Source of the DNA: Cyrtodaria siliqua | Lineage: Eukaryota > Mollusca > Bivalvia > Adapedonta > Hiatellidae | Direction of reading: 5' to 3' | Length of the DNA: 64,000 bases | Assembly (NCBI GenBank): GCA_037043455.1 | Contig: JAWPHD010011467.1 | Span: 1 to 64,000 of the forward strand | Shown: positions 1 to 11,197 of the stretch, piece after piece | Numbering within the stretch: position 1 is the stretch's first letter | How the letters are laid out: each line of letters begins with the position of its first letter | The notes under the pieces: generated by a model | The model's input: only the letters and a program-made list of their open reading frames with translations | What the model was told of the DNA's origin: nothing | The model's database searches: none | Made by a program: the position numbers and the translations under genes

Positions 1-2325
1 TGTAGTTTGTGTGATATGACCAGGGATCCAGAGAAGTTGAAGTAAGCGTCATTTTGACCACGGATCTAGCAGAAGTTCTGAGTATATGGATGTGGTTGAA
101 GTTGGAGTAAGTGTCATATGACCAAGGATCCAGAGTAATTGATGTATGCGTCATGTGATCACGGATCCAGGGAAGTTGGAGATGCTGTCATGTGACCAAG
201 GATCAGAGAATCTGGAGTATGCGTCATGTGGCGCGGATCCAGAAAAGTTGGAGTATGTGTCATAGGACCCGCGGGATTCAAAGAAGCTTGAGTATGCGTT
301 ATGTGACCACGGACTGCTGGTAAGTTGGAGTACTTTATCATGTGACCACAGGTCCAGAGAAATTTGACGTATGTGTCATTTGACCACGGATTCAGAGAAG
401 TTGGAGCTATGTGCCATGTGACCACGGATCCAGAAAAACATGCAGTATGTGTCATGTGACCACGGATCTACAGAAGTCGGAGTATGCGTTCGTGTAACAC
501 GGATCCAGAGAAATTGGAGTATGTGCCCATGTGACCATGTATCTGCAGAAGTCGGAATATGTGTCATGTGACCCCGGATCCTCGAAGAACATGTAGTATG
601 TGTCATGTGACCACGGATCTACATAAGTCGGAGTATGCGTCGTGTGACCACGGATCCAGAGCCAATTGGAGTATGTGCCATGTGAACCATGTGTCTGCAG
701 ATGTCGGATATGTGTCATGTGACCACGGATCCAGAGAACATGTATAGTATGTGTCATGTGAGACCACGTATCTAGACGAAGTCGGAGTATGCGTCATGTG
801 ACCTAAACTCCAGAACAAGTGTGACGTATTGTCAGTGACCGCTGATCAGAGAAGTCGGAATATGTGTCATGTGACCACGAATTGGAATAAGTTTGAATAT
901 GTGTCATGTGACCACGGATCTAGAGGTATGGAGTTCGCTAATGTGACCACGGATCCGGAAAAGTTGGAATACGTGTCAGTGACCACGGTTCCAGAAGGAA
1001 GTTCGAGTATGCAGTCAAGTGACCACGCATTCAGATAAGTTGGAGAGTAGTGACTCATGTCACAAAGGGATCCAGACGTAATTGATGTATGCGTTTTATG
1101 TGATCACGATCCAGAGAAATTGGAGTATGTGCATGTGACAAGTATCTGCCAGATGTCGGAGTACTGTGTCATGTGACCACGGATCCAGAGAACATGTAGT
1201 ATGTGTCATGTGACCACGTATCTAGAGAAGTCGGAGTATGCGTCAATGTAACCTAAAAATCCAAGAAAAGTTGACGTATTGTCATAGTGACCGCGGATCA
1301 GAGAAGTCGGAATATGTGTCATGTGACCACGAATTGGAAGAAGTTGAATTGTGCATGTGAACCGGATCTAGAGGTTGGAGTTCGCGTTTATGTGACCAGG
1401 ATCTGGAAAAAGTTGGAATACATGTCATGTTGACCCACGGTTCCAGAGAAGTTAGAGTATGCGTCAAGTGACCACGGATTCAGATAAGTCTGGAGTATGT
1501 GTCATGTACCAAGGGATCCAGAGTAATTGATGTATGCGTCATGTGATCACGGATCCAGAGAAGGTTGGAGAATGTGACATGTGACCAAGTATCCAGAGAA
1601 TTTTGGAGTATGCGTCAATGTGGCCGCGAATCCAGAGAAAGTTGGAGTATATGTCATGAGACCACGGATTCAAAGAAGCTGGAGTATGTGTCAAGTGACC
1701 ACGATGCAGAGAAGTTGGATTATGTGTCATGTGACACGGATCCAAAGAAGTTGGAGTATTTATCATGTGATCCACGGTCCAGAGAAGTTGGAGTATGTAT
1801 CATGTGACCACGGGTCCAGGAGAAGTTGGAAGTATTTATCATGTGACCACGGGTCCAGAAAAATTGGAGTATGTGTTATGTGACACGGATTAAAGAAGTT
1901 GTAGGATGATTCATGTGATCACGGATCCAGAGAAACATGGGTCCACGGATTACAGAAGTCGGAGTATGCGCCATGTGACCATGGATCCAGAGAACATGAA
2001 GTATGTGTCATGTGACCACGTTTCTACGGAAGTCAGAGTATGCTTCATGCGATCACGGATCCAGAGAACATGAAGTATGTGGTATGTGACTTACGGATCT
2101 ACAGAAGTCAGAGTATGCGTCTGTGACCATGGATCCAGGAAAGAACATGACGTATGTGCATGTGACCACGGATATACAGAAGTCAGAGTATGCGTCATGT
2201 GACCATGGATCCAGAGGACATGAAGTATGTGGGCAGGGTGACCACGGATCTACAGGAAGTCAGAGTATGGTTATGTGACCATGGATGCAGAGAACATGAA
2301 GTACCCTGGAATATCCGGAGTTCGT
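1..2325. repeat. 37-bp minisatellite array, block 1
   Basis: Degenerate tandem repeat with a unit of about 37 bp, built around GTGACCACGGATCCAGAGAA followed by GTTGGAGTATGTGTCAT. Roughly 60 units fit by division. Many units gain or lose a base, so no frame is maintained. From about 560 and again from 1140 the units alternate between two subtypes (GGATCTACAGAAGTC and GGATCCAGAGAACATG), giving a ~74-bp dimer as a higher-order unit. The array is already under way at base 1, so it extends beyond the window. Short open frames inside it are chance. Confidence 0.93.
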
Positions 2326-3165
2326 GGATCTAAGGTGATCACGTGACTGCTGCTTAATCAACAATAATACAATATTAGAAAATGTTACTCCTCTTTTACA
2401 GTGATCCTTATCTATTAATTTAAAACATCAAATACGTTTTACCTTATTCCAAAAAATGTATTTGCAACATTTGCTACGGCCATGTGATGATAAAATTGTT
2501 CTAAAACATAATCCTAACTTCGTTGGTGGTCTCCCTTGGTTTTTAAACACAATGTCCAACTCTTTAAATCAACATGCTCGACAATATTTCATTAATATTT
2601 CTGATTGTGTTTATGCTGAAAATTGAAAAACTCAGATCATATCAGACATATCATATGATATTTTTTCAATACAATAAGTGCAATACAATAGTGAAAAGGT
2701 TTAAGTTGTATGTGTCACAGAGAATAATAATTGTCTGTAATAACAGGCTCAAAATCATTTTAATCATTGTTGAAGCTAATTTAAACTGTTACTGCAAAAC
2801 ATAAAATGCAAAAGTCTTGACCTAAATAATTTACATTATGACGTCACTCATGCGCAGGAAATTTCTACAAAGCAGGACGACCATTATACAAATTGTGTTT
2901 TATGAAAAAGACTAAATTATGGGGATTTTCCTGAGGTGTATAGGTTAGAGTAGTGAAAAATACATAGAATGTTTGACCTTAATAATGATGTTCTATCTGA
3001 TTTGCACGCATTCTTTTCTAATATTGTATACAAATCATGGCACAACCGTTGGCTTTGCTCTGACCGCTCTAAATCTCGCGTGAGGGCACTGTCGTACGAG
3101 AGGTAAATATTAAGTGGCACCCACGAAGTTACGATCGCCAAGTAGTCCAGATATTTAATGATAAG
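2326..3165. other. AT-rich spacer, no gene seen
   Basis: Sequence between the two blocks of the 37-bp array. It has no tandem structure, no second copy in the window and no convincing coding frame. A weakly hydrophobic short frame near 2574 has no splice donor or continuation. It may be an old insertion into the array, because the same array resumes in the same orientation afterwards, but no terminal repeats or target duplication could be made out. Confidence 0.5.
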
Positions 3166-3510
3166 TGGACATGTGACCACGGATCTACAGAAGTCAGAGT
3201 ATGCGTCATGTGACCACGGATTCAGAGCAGGTCGGAGTATTCGTCATTTGGACCATGGATCCAGAGAAACATGAAGTATGTGTCAAGTGACCACTGATCT
3301 ACAGAACTCAGAGTATGCGTCATGTGACCATGGATCCATGTGTCATGTGACTACGTATCTACAGAAGTCGGAGTAGACTACAGAGCCAGAGAAGTCTGAG
3401 AAAGCGTCATGTGACCGAGGATCCAGAGAAATTGGAGTATGTGTCATGTGACTACGTATCTAAGAGAAATCGGAGTATGCGTCATGTGACCATGCATCCA
3501 GAGAAATTCG
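3166..3510. repeat. 37-bp minisatellite array, block 2
   Basis: The same ~37-bp unit as at 1-2325, same strand, about nine degenerate copies, with both CCACGGATCTACAGAAG and CCATGGATCCAGAGAA subtypes. It runs without a gap into a different array at 3511. Confidence 0.9.
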
Positions 3511-4135
3511 GTTGGATACAGTTGTATAAAATACAAAGATAACTGTAATTTACATAGAGTTCCAACATATACAGTTGTATCAAATACAAAGATAACTGTA
3601 GTTTCATTAGTTCCAATGCATATGTACATTTGTATCAAATACAAAGAATAACTGTGTAGTATTTCATTAGTTCCAACATATACAGTTGTATCGAAATACA
3701 AAGATACTGCAGTTTTCTCATTATTTCCAACATATACAGTTGTATAAAATGCAAAGATAACTGTAGGTTTACATTAGTTCCAACATATACAGTTGTATCA
3801 AATACAAAGATAAACTGCAGTTTTCATTATTCCAACAAATACAATTGTATCAAATGCAAAGGTAACTGTAGTTTACATTAGTGTCCAACATATACAGTTT
3901 GTATCAAATGCACACGATAACTGCAGTTTTCATTCAGTTCCAACATATACAGTTGTATCAATTCAAGAAGATACACTGTAATTTTTATTAGTTCCAACAA
4001 ATACAGTTGCATCGAAATACAGAGAGGTAACTGTAATTTTACATTAGTTCCAACAACAAATACCTAGATAACTGTAATTTACAGTAATACAAAGATGAAC
4101 TGTAGTTTACATGGATGCCAAAACTTGAAGCTTCA
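3511..4135. repeat. ~50-bp minisatellite array
   Basis: About twelve imperfect copies of a unit containing CATATACAGTTGTATCAAA, TACAAAGATAACTGTAGTTT and CATTAGTTCCAA. It abuts the 37-bp array directly, so two unrelated satellites are juxtaposed. Copies decay towards the right end. Confidence 0.9.
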
Positions 4136-4156
4136 TCAAATATAAAAAGAAGCTTT

Positions 4157-4236
4157 GTCCGGTGGGTGTAATAGTAATGTCGAGTACACGGTGTAATAGT
4201 AATGTCGAGTACACGGTGTAATAGTAATGTCTCCCC
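4157..4236. repeat. 25-bp tandem repeat, three copies
   Basis: The unit is GGTGTAATAGTAATGTCGAG plus TACAC. There are two full copies and a third that diverges into unique sequence. It is too short to carry a function that can be read from the sequence. Confidence 0.8.
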
Positions 4237-4240
4237 TATT

Positions 4241-4438
4241 CAGGAAGTACAAACTTTTAATCCTTCTTAGCCCCACTTGGCCAAATATTTAAGTAGTTAG
4301 CAAACGTTTTTAATAATTTGTAAATAAAGTGACACGAGTGTCACAAGTGGTAAGGTATTTTAAGAGACACCAGACGGATGCATTTTCAATCGCGTGTGTA
4401 TGTCCTAACAAACGAGTCCTAAAGTTTTGGATTTCGTC
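4241..4438. other. Unique sequence upstream of the speculative exon
   Basis: No repeat or gene recognised apart from the 16-bp dyad GTGACACGAGTGTCAC at 4329-4344, which could bind a dimeric protein. No clear TATA box is placed relative to the ATG at 4439. Confidence 0.3.
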
Positions 4439-4460
4439 ATGATTATTTTTGTATTGCTAT
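4439..4460 (+). CDS. Speculative first coding exon (start of a signal peptide)
   Basis: ATG followed by six hydrophobic or aliphatic codons (M-I-I-F-V-L-L) and then one base before a perfect splice donor GTAAGT at 4461. This leaves phase 1, exactly the phase required by the acceptor of the exon at 29918. Joining them would give a hydrophobic N-terminus running into the first cysteine. A dyad GTGACAC-GA-GTGTCAC lies about 95 bp upstream (4329-4344) and could be regulatory. Against the call: the exon is tiny, the implied intron is about 25 kb, an acidic residue falls inside the presumed hydrophobic core, and GTAAGT is expected by chance about every 4 kb. A rival start region lies at 25985-26080. 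Transcript data would decide. Confidence 0.22.
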
Positions 4461-4558
4461 GTAAGTACAGAATTGTTTTTTTTTTTTTTAAGAAACATGT
4501 ATATGTACCTTTTACGGATATTGAAAGTTGCACAGTGACGGCCCGACCTTCTACTAGT

Positions 4559-4573
4559 ATGTACTACTACTTT

Positions 4574-4610
<37 letters not shown>

Positions 4611-4624
4611 GATACTGCTACTGT

Positions 4625-4662
<38 letters not shown>
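4559..4662. repeat. (TAC)n microsatellite
   Basis: Two runs of TAC/ACT trinucleotides interrupted by GATACTGCTACTGTT. They produce poly-tyrosine and poly-valine frames that are not genes. Confidence 0.95.
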
Positions 4663-5400
4663 TGAAATAGGCACTACCTATGTAACGGGAAAAACACTTC
4701 GATAAAAGGTACATTTTGTACAGTTATATACCTGTCTCTAAACTCTAATTTCTAGATTTGATCAAATCATAATCTTAATTAATCTAAAATCTAGAAATAG
4801 TTATATAGAAATTATATATAGAAATAGATATAACTTTAAGCAAAATGTGTAAACAATTATATTTCTAAGGGCTAATATATAATACCTGTGTTTACTGCAA
4901 CATAGTTGGGGGGAAATGGGTAGGAAAGGTCAGCTTTTTATTTTTTATTTTATTTTTTATCAGTAATAAATATAAAGACTTTAAGCTCGGGGACAATAAG
5001 ATACGGATAGATTTGAGTGGCAGACTTTAGCTGATCTTTTACTTTGTACAGAAAAGATGCAAAAGCATATTTTGGCGCAGTTTATTGTGAGTGTACTTCA
5101 ATTTACGGGCGCTGACAAACTGAACAATTGTCGGAATAATTAGATTTGTTTTATTGTGAGTGCACTTCAATTGTCGGAATGATTAGATTTGTTTTATTGT
5201 GAGTGCACTTCAATTGTCGGAATGATTAGAGTTGTTTTATTCAATAACAAAGAGGTGTCGGCGGCGTTTTAAAGGAGTCGGTCGGGTCACAGTAAACACA
5301 TGTGTTATTTTATTTGGCCTAAGTATTAAATGTCAGTCTCGTGTTAGAAAAGTTCCAGTACTGTAGATAATCTCAATGAATCTAGTAAAACATGTGCAAG
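4661..5400 (+). mobile_element. Dispersed repeat 'element Y', copy 1
   Basis: Starts at TATGAAATAGGCACTACC and is collinear with 22349-23440. Shared landmarks in order are CCTATGTAACGGG, the AAATAGTTATA block, GTGTTTACTGCAACA, GGTCAGCTTTTT, the GATAGATTTGAGTG block and the GGCGCAGTTT block. It has no coding frame. This copy lacks the TTAA-flanked insertion found in copy 2 and serves as its empty site. Class unknown; the opening bases resemble the right-end motif of element X. Confidence 0.75.
5140..5240. repeat. 43-bp tandem repeat within element Y
   Basis: Two to three copies of a unit containing TTTTATTGTGAGTGCACTTC and AATTGTCGGAATGATTAGAT. The second copy of element Y does not show the expansion. 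Confidence 0.75.
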
Positions 5401-5850
5401 TGTTTTTTCTGTTAAGTTGTTATTGCCGAAAAAAAAAAATTGTTATCTTTTATGGAGAATATTTATTTAAAGGGACACGTGGCAATCTTGATTTTCAAAA
5501 ACTTGCGGCGTCCCGTTAGTTTTTCTACATAAATTGCATTTGTTCAATCATTAATGTTAATTATTAGAATTGTATTAAGCCATTTGTTTTTGCATATTAT
5601 TATTTTTTGATATTATTGCACCAATAATATATTAAAACTTATAGTTTAATAAGACGAAATAGAGAATACTTAAAATTTGATTTATTTAAATGTAACCAGG
5701 GTAAAAGTAAAAATGATACTGGATATATAAATCGAGACACCCATTTCAAATACTTCAAGATTGCCGAATGTCCCTTTAATCTTTGTTACCTGTTATCATC
5801 AAATTTTACCACCACCCACAAACCCCTCCCTCCCACACACAATTAATTAT
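5401..5850. other. AT-rich spacer, no gene seen
   Basis: Low-complexity AT-rich sequence with a poly-A tract near 5430. There is no second copy in the window and no supportable frame. Confidence 0.5.
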
Positions 5851-7000
5851 ACCCCCGCTTCGAAGAAGTGGGGGCTATCTAGGAATCACTTTGTCCGTCG
5901 TGTCCCGTACCTCGCGTCGCGTCCCGTCGCGTTGCGTTTTATTATTTAACAAATAATAGTTACAAGGTTGCATATTTGCTTTTCATTTTTGGTATGATGT
6001 GAAAATACATTATGGAAACCACATAAGGTTACATTCCACTAATTATACAGACTTCATAAGGTTACACTACACTAATTTTTACATAAGATTCAACTAAGTT
6101 TTTAATTATTTGTCCTGTTATGTAACAGATAATGGTTGCATATGTTATTTTTCTTTTTTATGACGTGAAAATACATAATGAAAACCTTTAAGTTAAACAC
6201 TATTACTTTTGAGACCTCATAAGGTTACACTCCTCTCATTTACGTTGTGTCGGTCCCCTCACGTCGCGTCCCTTAGCATTATTTAACAAATAATGGTTGC
6301 ATGGTTGCATAAATGCTTTTTGGTTTTTGGTATGATGTGAAAATACATTATGAAAACCACATAAGGTTACATTCTTCTAATTATACAGACTTAATAAGGT
6401 TACACTCCACTAATTTTTACACACAACTCAACTAAGATTTTAATTATTAGTCCTGTTATTTAACAGATAAAGGTTTCACATTTTCGTTTTATTTTTTGAT
6501 GATTTGAAAATATATAATGAAAACCTCATAAAGTTACACACTACGAATGTTAAGACCTCATAATGTTACACTCCACTAATTTACGTCGAGTCCCGTCCTG
6601 TCGCGTCCCATTGCATTATTTAATAGATAATAGTTGCATGGTTGCATATTTGCTTTTTCTTTTTGGTTTGATGTGATAATACATTATGAAAACCACATAA
6701 GGTTACATTCCACTAATTATACAGACTTCATAAGGTTAACTGGTATATATATATGTGGAGTCTTACGTAAAAATAAGTGGAGTGTAACCTTATGTGGTCT
6801 TAAATTTCGTAGTGTGTAACTTTATGGGGTTTTCGTTATGTATTTTCTCATCATAAATATGAGAAAGAAAATATGAAACCCGTTTAGTGGCCCGCCAAGT
6901 TTTCATGGAGGCTATATAATAATCACTTTCGAGTTATTTAGCAGGGAATGGTTGCATGGTTGCATAATTACTTTTCCAGTTTTGTATGATGTGAACATAC
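5850..7000. repeat. ~172-bp satellite-like array
   Basis: Opens with a short GC-rich inverted block around 5851-5870 (CCCCGCTTCGAAGAAGTGGGG). Units then recur near 5940, 6116, 6281, 6456, 6613 and 6936. Each is marked by TTATTTAACAGATAATGGTT, a GATGTGAAAATACATTATGA block, and CATAAGGTTACACTCCACTA. Spacing is 157-175 bp, with one double interval. Part of the array near 6735-6880 lies in the opposite orientation. The array resumes at 7685 after an inserted MITE. Confidence 0.82.
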
Positions 7001-7684
7001 TTAAAGGGAATGTAGCGACACAGCCAAACCATCATTATTATTGAGAGTTCTGAAAAACTGGAATAAGGGTGAAAGAATTATCAAAATCGGATGATAAACA
7101 AAGAAGATATGATCATTGGGAAGGGTTTAAACTAATGTTGGTACAACTTGTTACCCGACCCATTTGTCATTATAATATTTCTATTGTATATATGTGGATA
7201 TTATTCTGTCTGTAAAATATTGGCAATAAAATCTGTTTAAATCATTTGAAGTTTCTGTTGGAACGGACATGGAAACGGCCATTTTGAGAGCTATGACATC
7301 ACGGTTCTAAATGACCATATATGGAATATTTATAAATATGAAAATTTACTGACATTTTGGGGAAAATGACAGCAACTGTATGAAAAATATGTAATACTTA
7401 ATGGCAATAATGCTTTTATGGCCAGTATTAAAAAAAAAAGCATTCATTTGCAGTGATTTTCTTTGTTTTAAATGATATTTATCAATATTCCATATACGGT
7501 AATATGGAACTATGACGTCATAGTTCTAACAATGGTGGCTCCCATATTCGTTTTAGAACAACCTTTAAATGGTCATATCTTTTTTGTTTATCATCCGATT
7601 TTGATAATTCTTTCACCTTTTTCTAAGTTTTTCAGAACTCTCAATAACAGAGCTTGTTTGGCTGTGCCGCTACATTCCCTTTAA
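7001..7684. mobile_element. TTAA-flanked foldback MITE, copy 1
   Basis: Begins TTAAAGGGAATGTAGCGACA and ends in the near-complement ending CTACATTCCCTTTAA. The outer ~120 bp at each end are inverted copies of one another, including GAATTATCAAAATCGGATGA against TCATCCGATTTTGATAATTC. Inner arms are also partly palindromic around CCATATATGG and TGACGTCATA. There is no transposase frame. TTAA at both ends suggests a piggyBac-type target duplication (family knowledge). The satellite unit interrupted here reads GTGAAAATACATTATGAAAACC in uninterrupted copies, so the pre-insertion site can be seen. Confidence 0.88.
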
Positions 7685-7865
7685 TGAAAATCATATACGG
7701 TTACACTCCACTAATTATAATACTTCATAAGGTTACACACCGCTAATTTTTATTTAAGGCTCCACATATTTTAATTATTTGTCGCGTTATTTAACAGATA
7801 ATCGTTGCATATTTTCTTTTCCTTATGTGAGACTCAACATATTTTTTAATTATTGTAATTGAGAC
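7685..7865. repeat. ~172-bp satellite resumes
   Basis: One further unit, with GTTACACTCCACTAATTATA and TTATTTAACAGATAATCGTT. If the 684-bp MITE is removed, the distance back to the previous unit marker (6936) is about one unit length, supporting insertion into a continuous array. Confidence 0.75.
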
Positions 7866-8325
7866 TCTGCTCAGCACAAACTTCAGAGTATTCCCACCGT
7901 ACATTCTCATCACAAATGACATTTATGCTGCCAAAAAATCCACAGAAAAATGGGGGTCATGTATCTTCTAAGAAAGAACTTCTTATTTTAAGAAATAAAC
8001 ACTGAGATGCCATAATATTGTATTCATACACTCATTTCCATATAAGCAAAATAAATTCAAAACTCACATTTTAACATGGCAATGCTTGAAAAATGTAACA
8101 AATAGATCAACAATGTGATATAAACCAAAAATAGCACTTTAAATTAGTGAAAATGCCTTTTTTTACAAAAAGAAATGAGAATTATTTATTGACGCCATTT
8201 CCTGTATTGCAATGGGTGTACTACACCTGTACCGCATGTTCGGAGCTTGCCAGCAGTCGCCATTTTGTTTATCTTATAATTGAAGAGGTCGCTACTGCAG
8301 AGTTGTCGTTCCTTGAAAATAGTTC
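7866..8325. other. Spacer, no gene seen
   Basis: No repeat with a second copy in the window and no convincing exon. The frame near 8147 runs into the repeat at 8326 and is not supported. Confidence 0.4.
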
Positions 8326-8520
8326 AATATGGCGTCGAGTACTCTCCGAGTCGGATTCCCGAGTGACGGAATCCGACGAGGCAGTTCCGATTGTGGCGGA
8401 ATCGAGGAGGTAATTCCGTTTTCATTCGTGCCAAACCCAAACAACCTGGCACTTTCCGGAAATGTTACGGAAATTATAATAAAATGCCAAGACGTCATTG
8501 ACTAACGTCATCATCGTATG
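8326..8520 (+). repeat. Inverted-repeat partner 1a (with 12243-12400)
   Basis: Contains GTAATTCCGTTTTCATTCGT, GCCAAACCCAAACAACCTGG, a CTTTCCGGAAATGTTACGGAAATT segment and AAGACGTCATTGA. The same blocks occur in reverse complement at 12243-12400. Class unknown. Confidence 0.75.
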
Positions 8521-8839
8521 TCATCACACATTATGACGTATGGTCTGTTAGTAAACAATTAGTGAGCAAATGTGCTAATTACAGATCCATCTTTCTTTCT
8601 TCTTTCTTTCGTTCTTCCAATATTAGTGTACACATACTTTTTATTATCACAGCTTCGGTTCTGTGGATGAGTTTACATGCAGTTTTTTTGTGATAAACAC
8701 AGAAGTTCAGCGAGATTTTTAACGTGAATTCATAGGGTATGTCTTTCCCTGCACAGGGGACCAACGGCTTAAATCGTTCGTAGGAAGAATGACATACTTT
8801 CACAGTAACTTTTAACTATCTTGCACGAATAAGTTATAG
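8521..8839. other. Spacer, no gene seen
   Basis: Unique in this window. A CTTTCTTTC-type pyrimidine tract lies near 8590. No coding frame can be supported. Confidence 0.4.
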
Positions 8840-9200
8840 ATCTAAGGGAGTGCGTTATCAATTCTCGAGACGTGATCCTCCGGGAGTCGAACCCCTGACT
8901 TCTATATCCGGCAGAGGCAAGTAAGCTAACCACTCTGCCATCACATCTTTTTACCGCCACAGGCACAGTAACATTATGGTCCATATGAAAACATATTACT
9001 ATTTAGAACAACACCAGGTCTAGAATGACTAAAAGATGGTTAGGCCCCAAGATGTTACTCACATGGGTAGGAACAGCCTCCTTCCCCAGATCCCAATAAT
9101 TTGACTGGCGTGTGGGGGAAGGGGATGTATCTGGTTCGAGTTCAAAAAGTATTTTTACCCTATGTTGTATATCGGGTAATCCGAGCCTTCTCTGACCAGC
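8840..9200 (-). mobile_element. SINE with tRNA-like head, family 1, copy 1
   Basis: On the minus strand a tRNA-like head shows an A box (TGGCAGAGTGGTTAGC, near 8923-8940) and a B box (GGTTCGACTCC, near 8885). On the + strand the sequence continues through CTAAAAGATGGTTAGGCCCC and ACCCTATGTTGTAT. A collinear copy lies at 27812-28095. In both places element X follows immediately, so the SINE is probably an old passenger of that element. It is not a functional tRNA, since no acceptor stem pairs. Confidence 0.78.
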
Positions 9201-9238
9201 CCTGTTTACAATGACATTTCATCTGGCTGTGAATGCTA

Positions 9239-9270
9239 AAAAGACACACACACACACACGCGCGCACAAA
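9239..9270. repeat. (CA)n/(CG)n microsatellite
   Basis: Short ACAC run followed by CGCGCGCAC. Confidence 0.9.
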
Positions 9271-9284
9271 AAAAATGCCAGTTC

Positions 9285-10648
9285 CAATTATATATATAAT
9301 GTATTTACATTTTGTTAAAATTACTCATGGTATTGCTGATATACAAACGCCCCCAAATAATAGCAATTGGTCGGGTTTAGACTCCACCATAATGTACAGA
9401 TTTTTTTGATTTTTTTTTGCTGGTTTGCGTAGCAAATCCAGGGTTACAGTTTGGCGATTTCCGTCTGTCTGTCTGTCTGTCCGTCCGTCCGTCTACATGT
9501 ATTGACGTTTTCGTTGAAGTTTTTGTTTTTTCCTCATTTCTCAAATATGAATTGTCGAAAAGCTTTGAAACTTGGCACACATATTCAAGATCATTGCAAA
9601 TGTTATATGACAAGAACCATAACTATGTCATGTATTTTACCATCGTCGAAACCCACGTTTGATTGATTACGTTATACTCCATTCATCCCGTTGAAGAGTA
9701 TTCATTTTGCTAACGCTATTTTGATTGGTCGTTGTAACTCCGGTTCTATTCTATTTTATTCTGCTAAAACGACCGAAATCAGGCGTATTGTCCCACGGGT
9801 GATGGTGGAGAGTAACGGAACAAATCACACGGGGGTATCCGACGATGGTATTTTACCTAAATTATCACCCCCCACTTTTCGCACAGACTTTTCAGTTAAA
9901 TGTTAATTTGGCAATCCGGCGTTCGCACCACTGTTGGTGCTTCACCTTTTTTTGTTTACGTTTAACAAAGTTTGAGTTTGCCACTGGACCCCCATATAAA
10001 TGAAATGTTCCTATGCCAGTGTACCTGTAACTAGGAGTCCTATGTTGTGCCGGTCATCCGGTTTGGTCTGATGCTACGGAGTAGTTCAGATTTGAAGGTG
10101 ATGAAAACACGGTTTGGAAACTTTACTTTTCTTCTGCTTCAATCGATGTATGCTTCTCTCGAGTTTTTCGAGTTTTTATGTTTTTATTTTTTCTGCCTTC
10201 GTTTGAAAAGTTTACTCACGTGAGTAAATGAGTATGGCACGCTACGCGCCTGGTATATATCTTACATACACTGATGTAGTAGATAGTCCGACCGAGTACA
10301 GCTTTTATGACGGTTGGTGATTCAGCCAATGTCGATCCAGACTGGATCATGACTAGATAGCCGTTCGAAGTTCGTTCCATGCCATATCTGTCTGGGAACG
10401 AATTGAATTTTGTTCGGGGTGGGGATGGTATGTCAGTCACGATTCATAAGACACGTACAGGTAGACTTGCACTAGACGTGGGAATCATGGATCTTATGGT
10501 GGTATGTACCTACCGTATCTATGGTATAGGTACACACCGTAAGAGCAACGATTCTCGCAGCTAGACTTGCACATACCGGTGCACATAATGCACAATCAGA
10601 CATGAACTGTGCTCCCCTATATATAGGTTTAACCTATTTCATATTGAT
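9285..10648 (+). mobile_element. Element X, copy A (internally deleted)
   Basis: Shares its left part with copy B (19535 on): ATGTATTTACATTTTGTTAA, GTCGGGTTTAGAC, GCGTAGCAAATCCAGG, a GTCT/GTCC run, GAATTGTCGAAAAGCTTTGA and TGTTGGTGCTTCACC. After about 10160 the middle of the element is missing. Homology then resumes at CTTACATACACTGATGTAGT and runs to the right end GGTTTAACCTATTTCATATT. The right end carries an imperfect palindrome around CCTACCGTATCTATGGTATAGG. No transposase or reverse transcriptase frame is seen, so it is a non-autonomous element of unknown class. It lacks the SINE present in copies B and D. Confidence 0.8.
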
Positions 10649-11197
10649 AGGGGATTAATCCTCTTAACGGTATCAACTATGAGTTTGTACAGGAGTCAAG
10701 CATACGTAACGGGAAAAAACAGTAGCTACTTCCGGAGATCGACATGGTAATTTGTCTTCGGGCCTCCTCGGCGATGTCCCTTGTCCGGTGCCATTCGCAG
10801 CATCTCGGTATCCACGAAGAATGACGGAATTGGCCGACTTTGTACGATCAACGCCATCGGAACTTTTCGTTAATTTCCGTAATCGATGAAGATAAATCAG
10901 TACTGACTAACTGTCTCGCCAGTGACCAATTATCGATCAATATTCGATAAATACGACTAAATAGGACAATTTCAATAGACTTTGCAGTTTAATAAGCACT
11001 ATTGACGCTACTATTCACAGTATTCAGGTCTTGCGTGAGTATTAGGAGTCATAGAATCAGACTAATGTATTACAATATACTATTTAATTATGACGTCACG
11101 CGTTTGAGGCCGTGGAATAGAGCTATCAACTTCTATGCAGAAGATCCGAGTTCAAGCCCAAGTATATTTTTTTTCTCTCCAATGCAATAATAAGTAA
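10649..11197. other. Spacer between inverted X copies, no gene seen
   Basis: Sequence lying between the facing right ends of copies A and D. It is more GC-rich near 10725-10870 but has no frame that could be assigned. Confidence 0.4.

Noticed and set aside
4427..4714. Frames with poly-tyrosine or poly-valine
   Set aside because: Generated by the (TAC)n microsatellite.
10721..10870. Minus-strand stretch reading PDKGHRRGGPKTNY, reminiscent of a LINE C-terminus
   Set aside because: Very short, no other LINE motif nearby, and no second copy in the window. Chance resemblance cannot be excluded.
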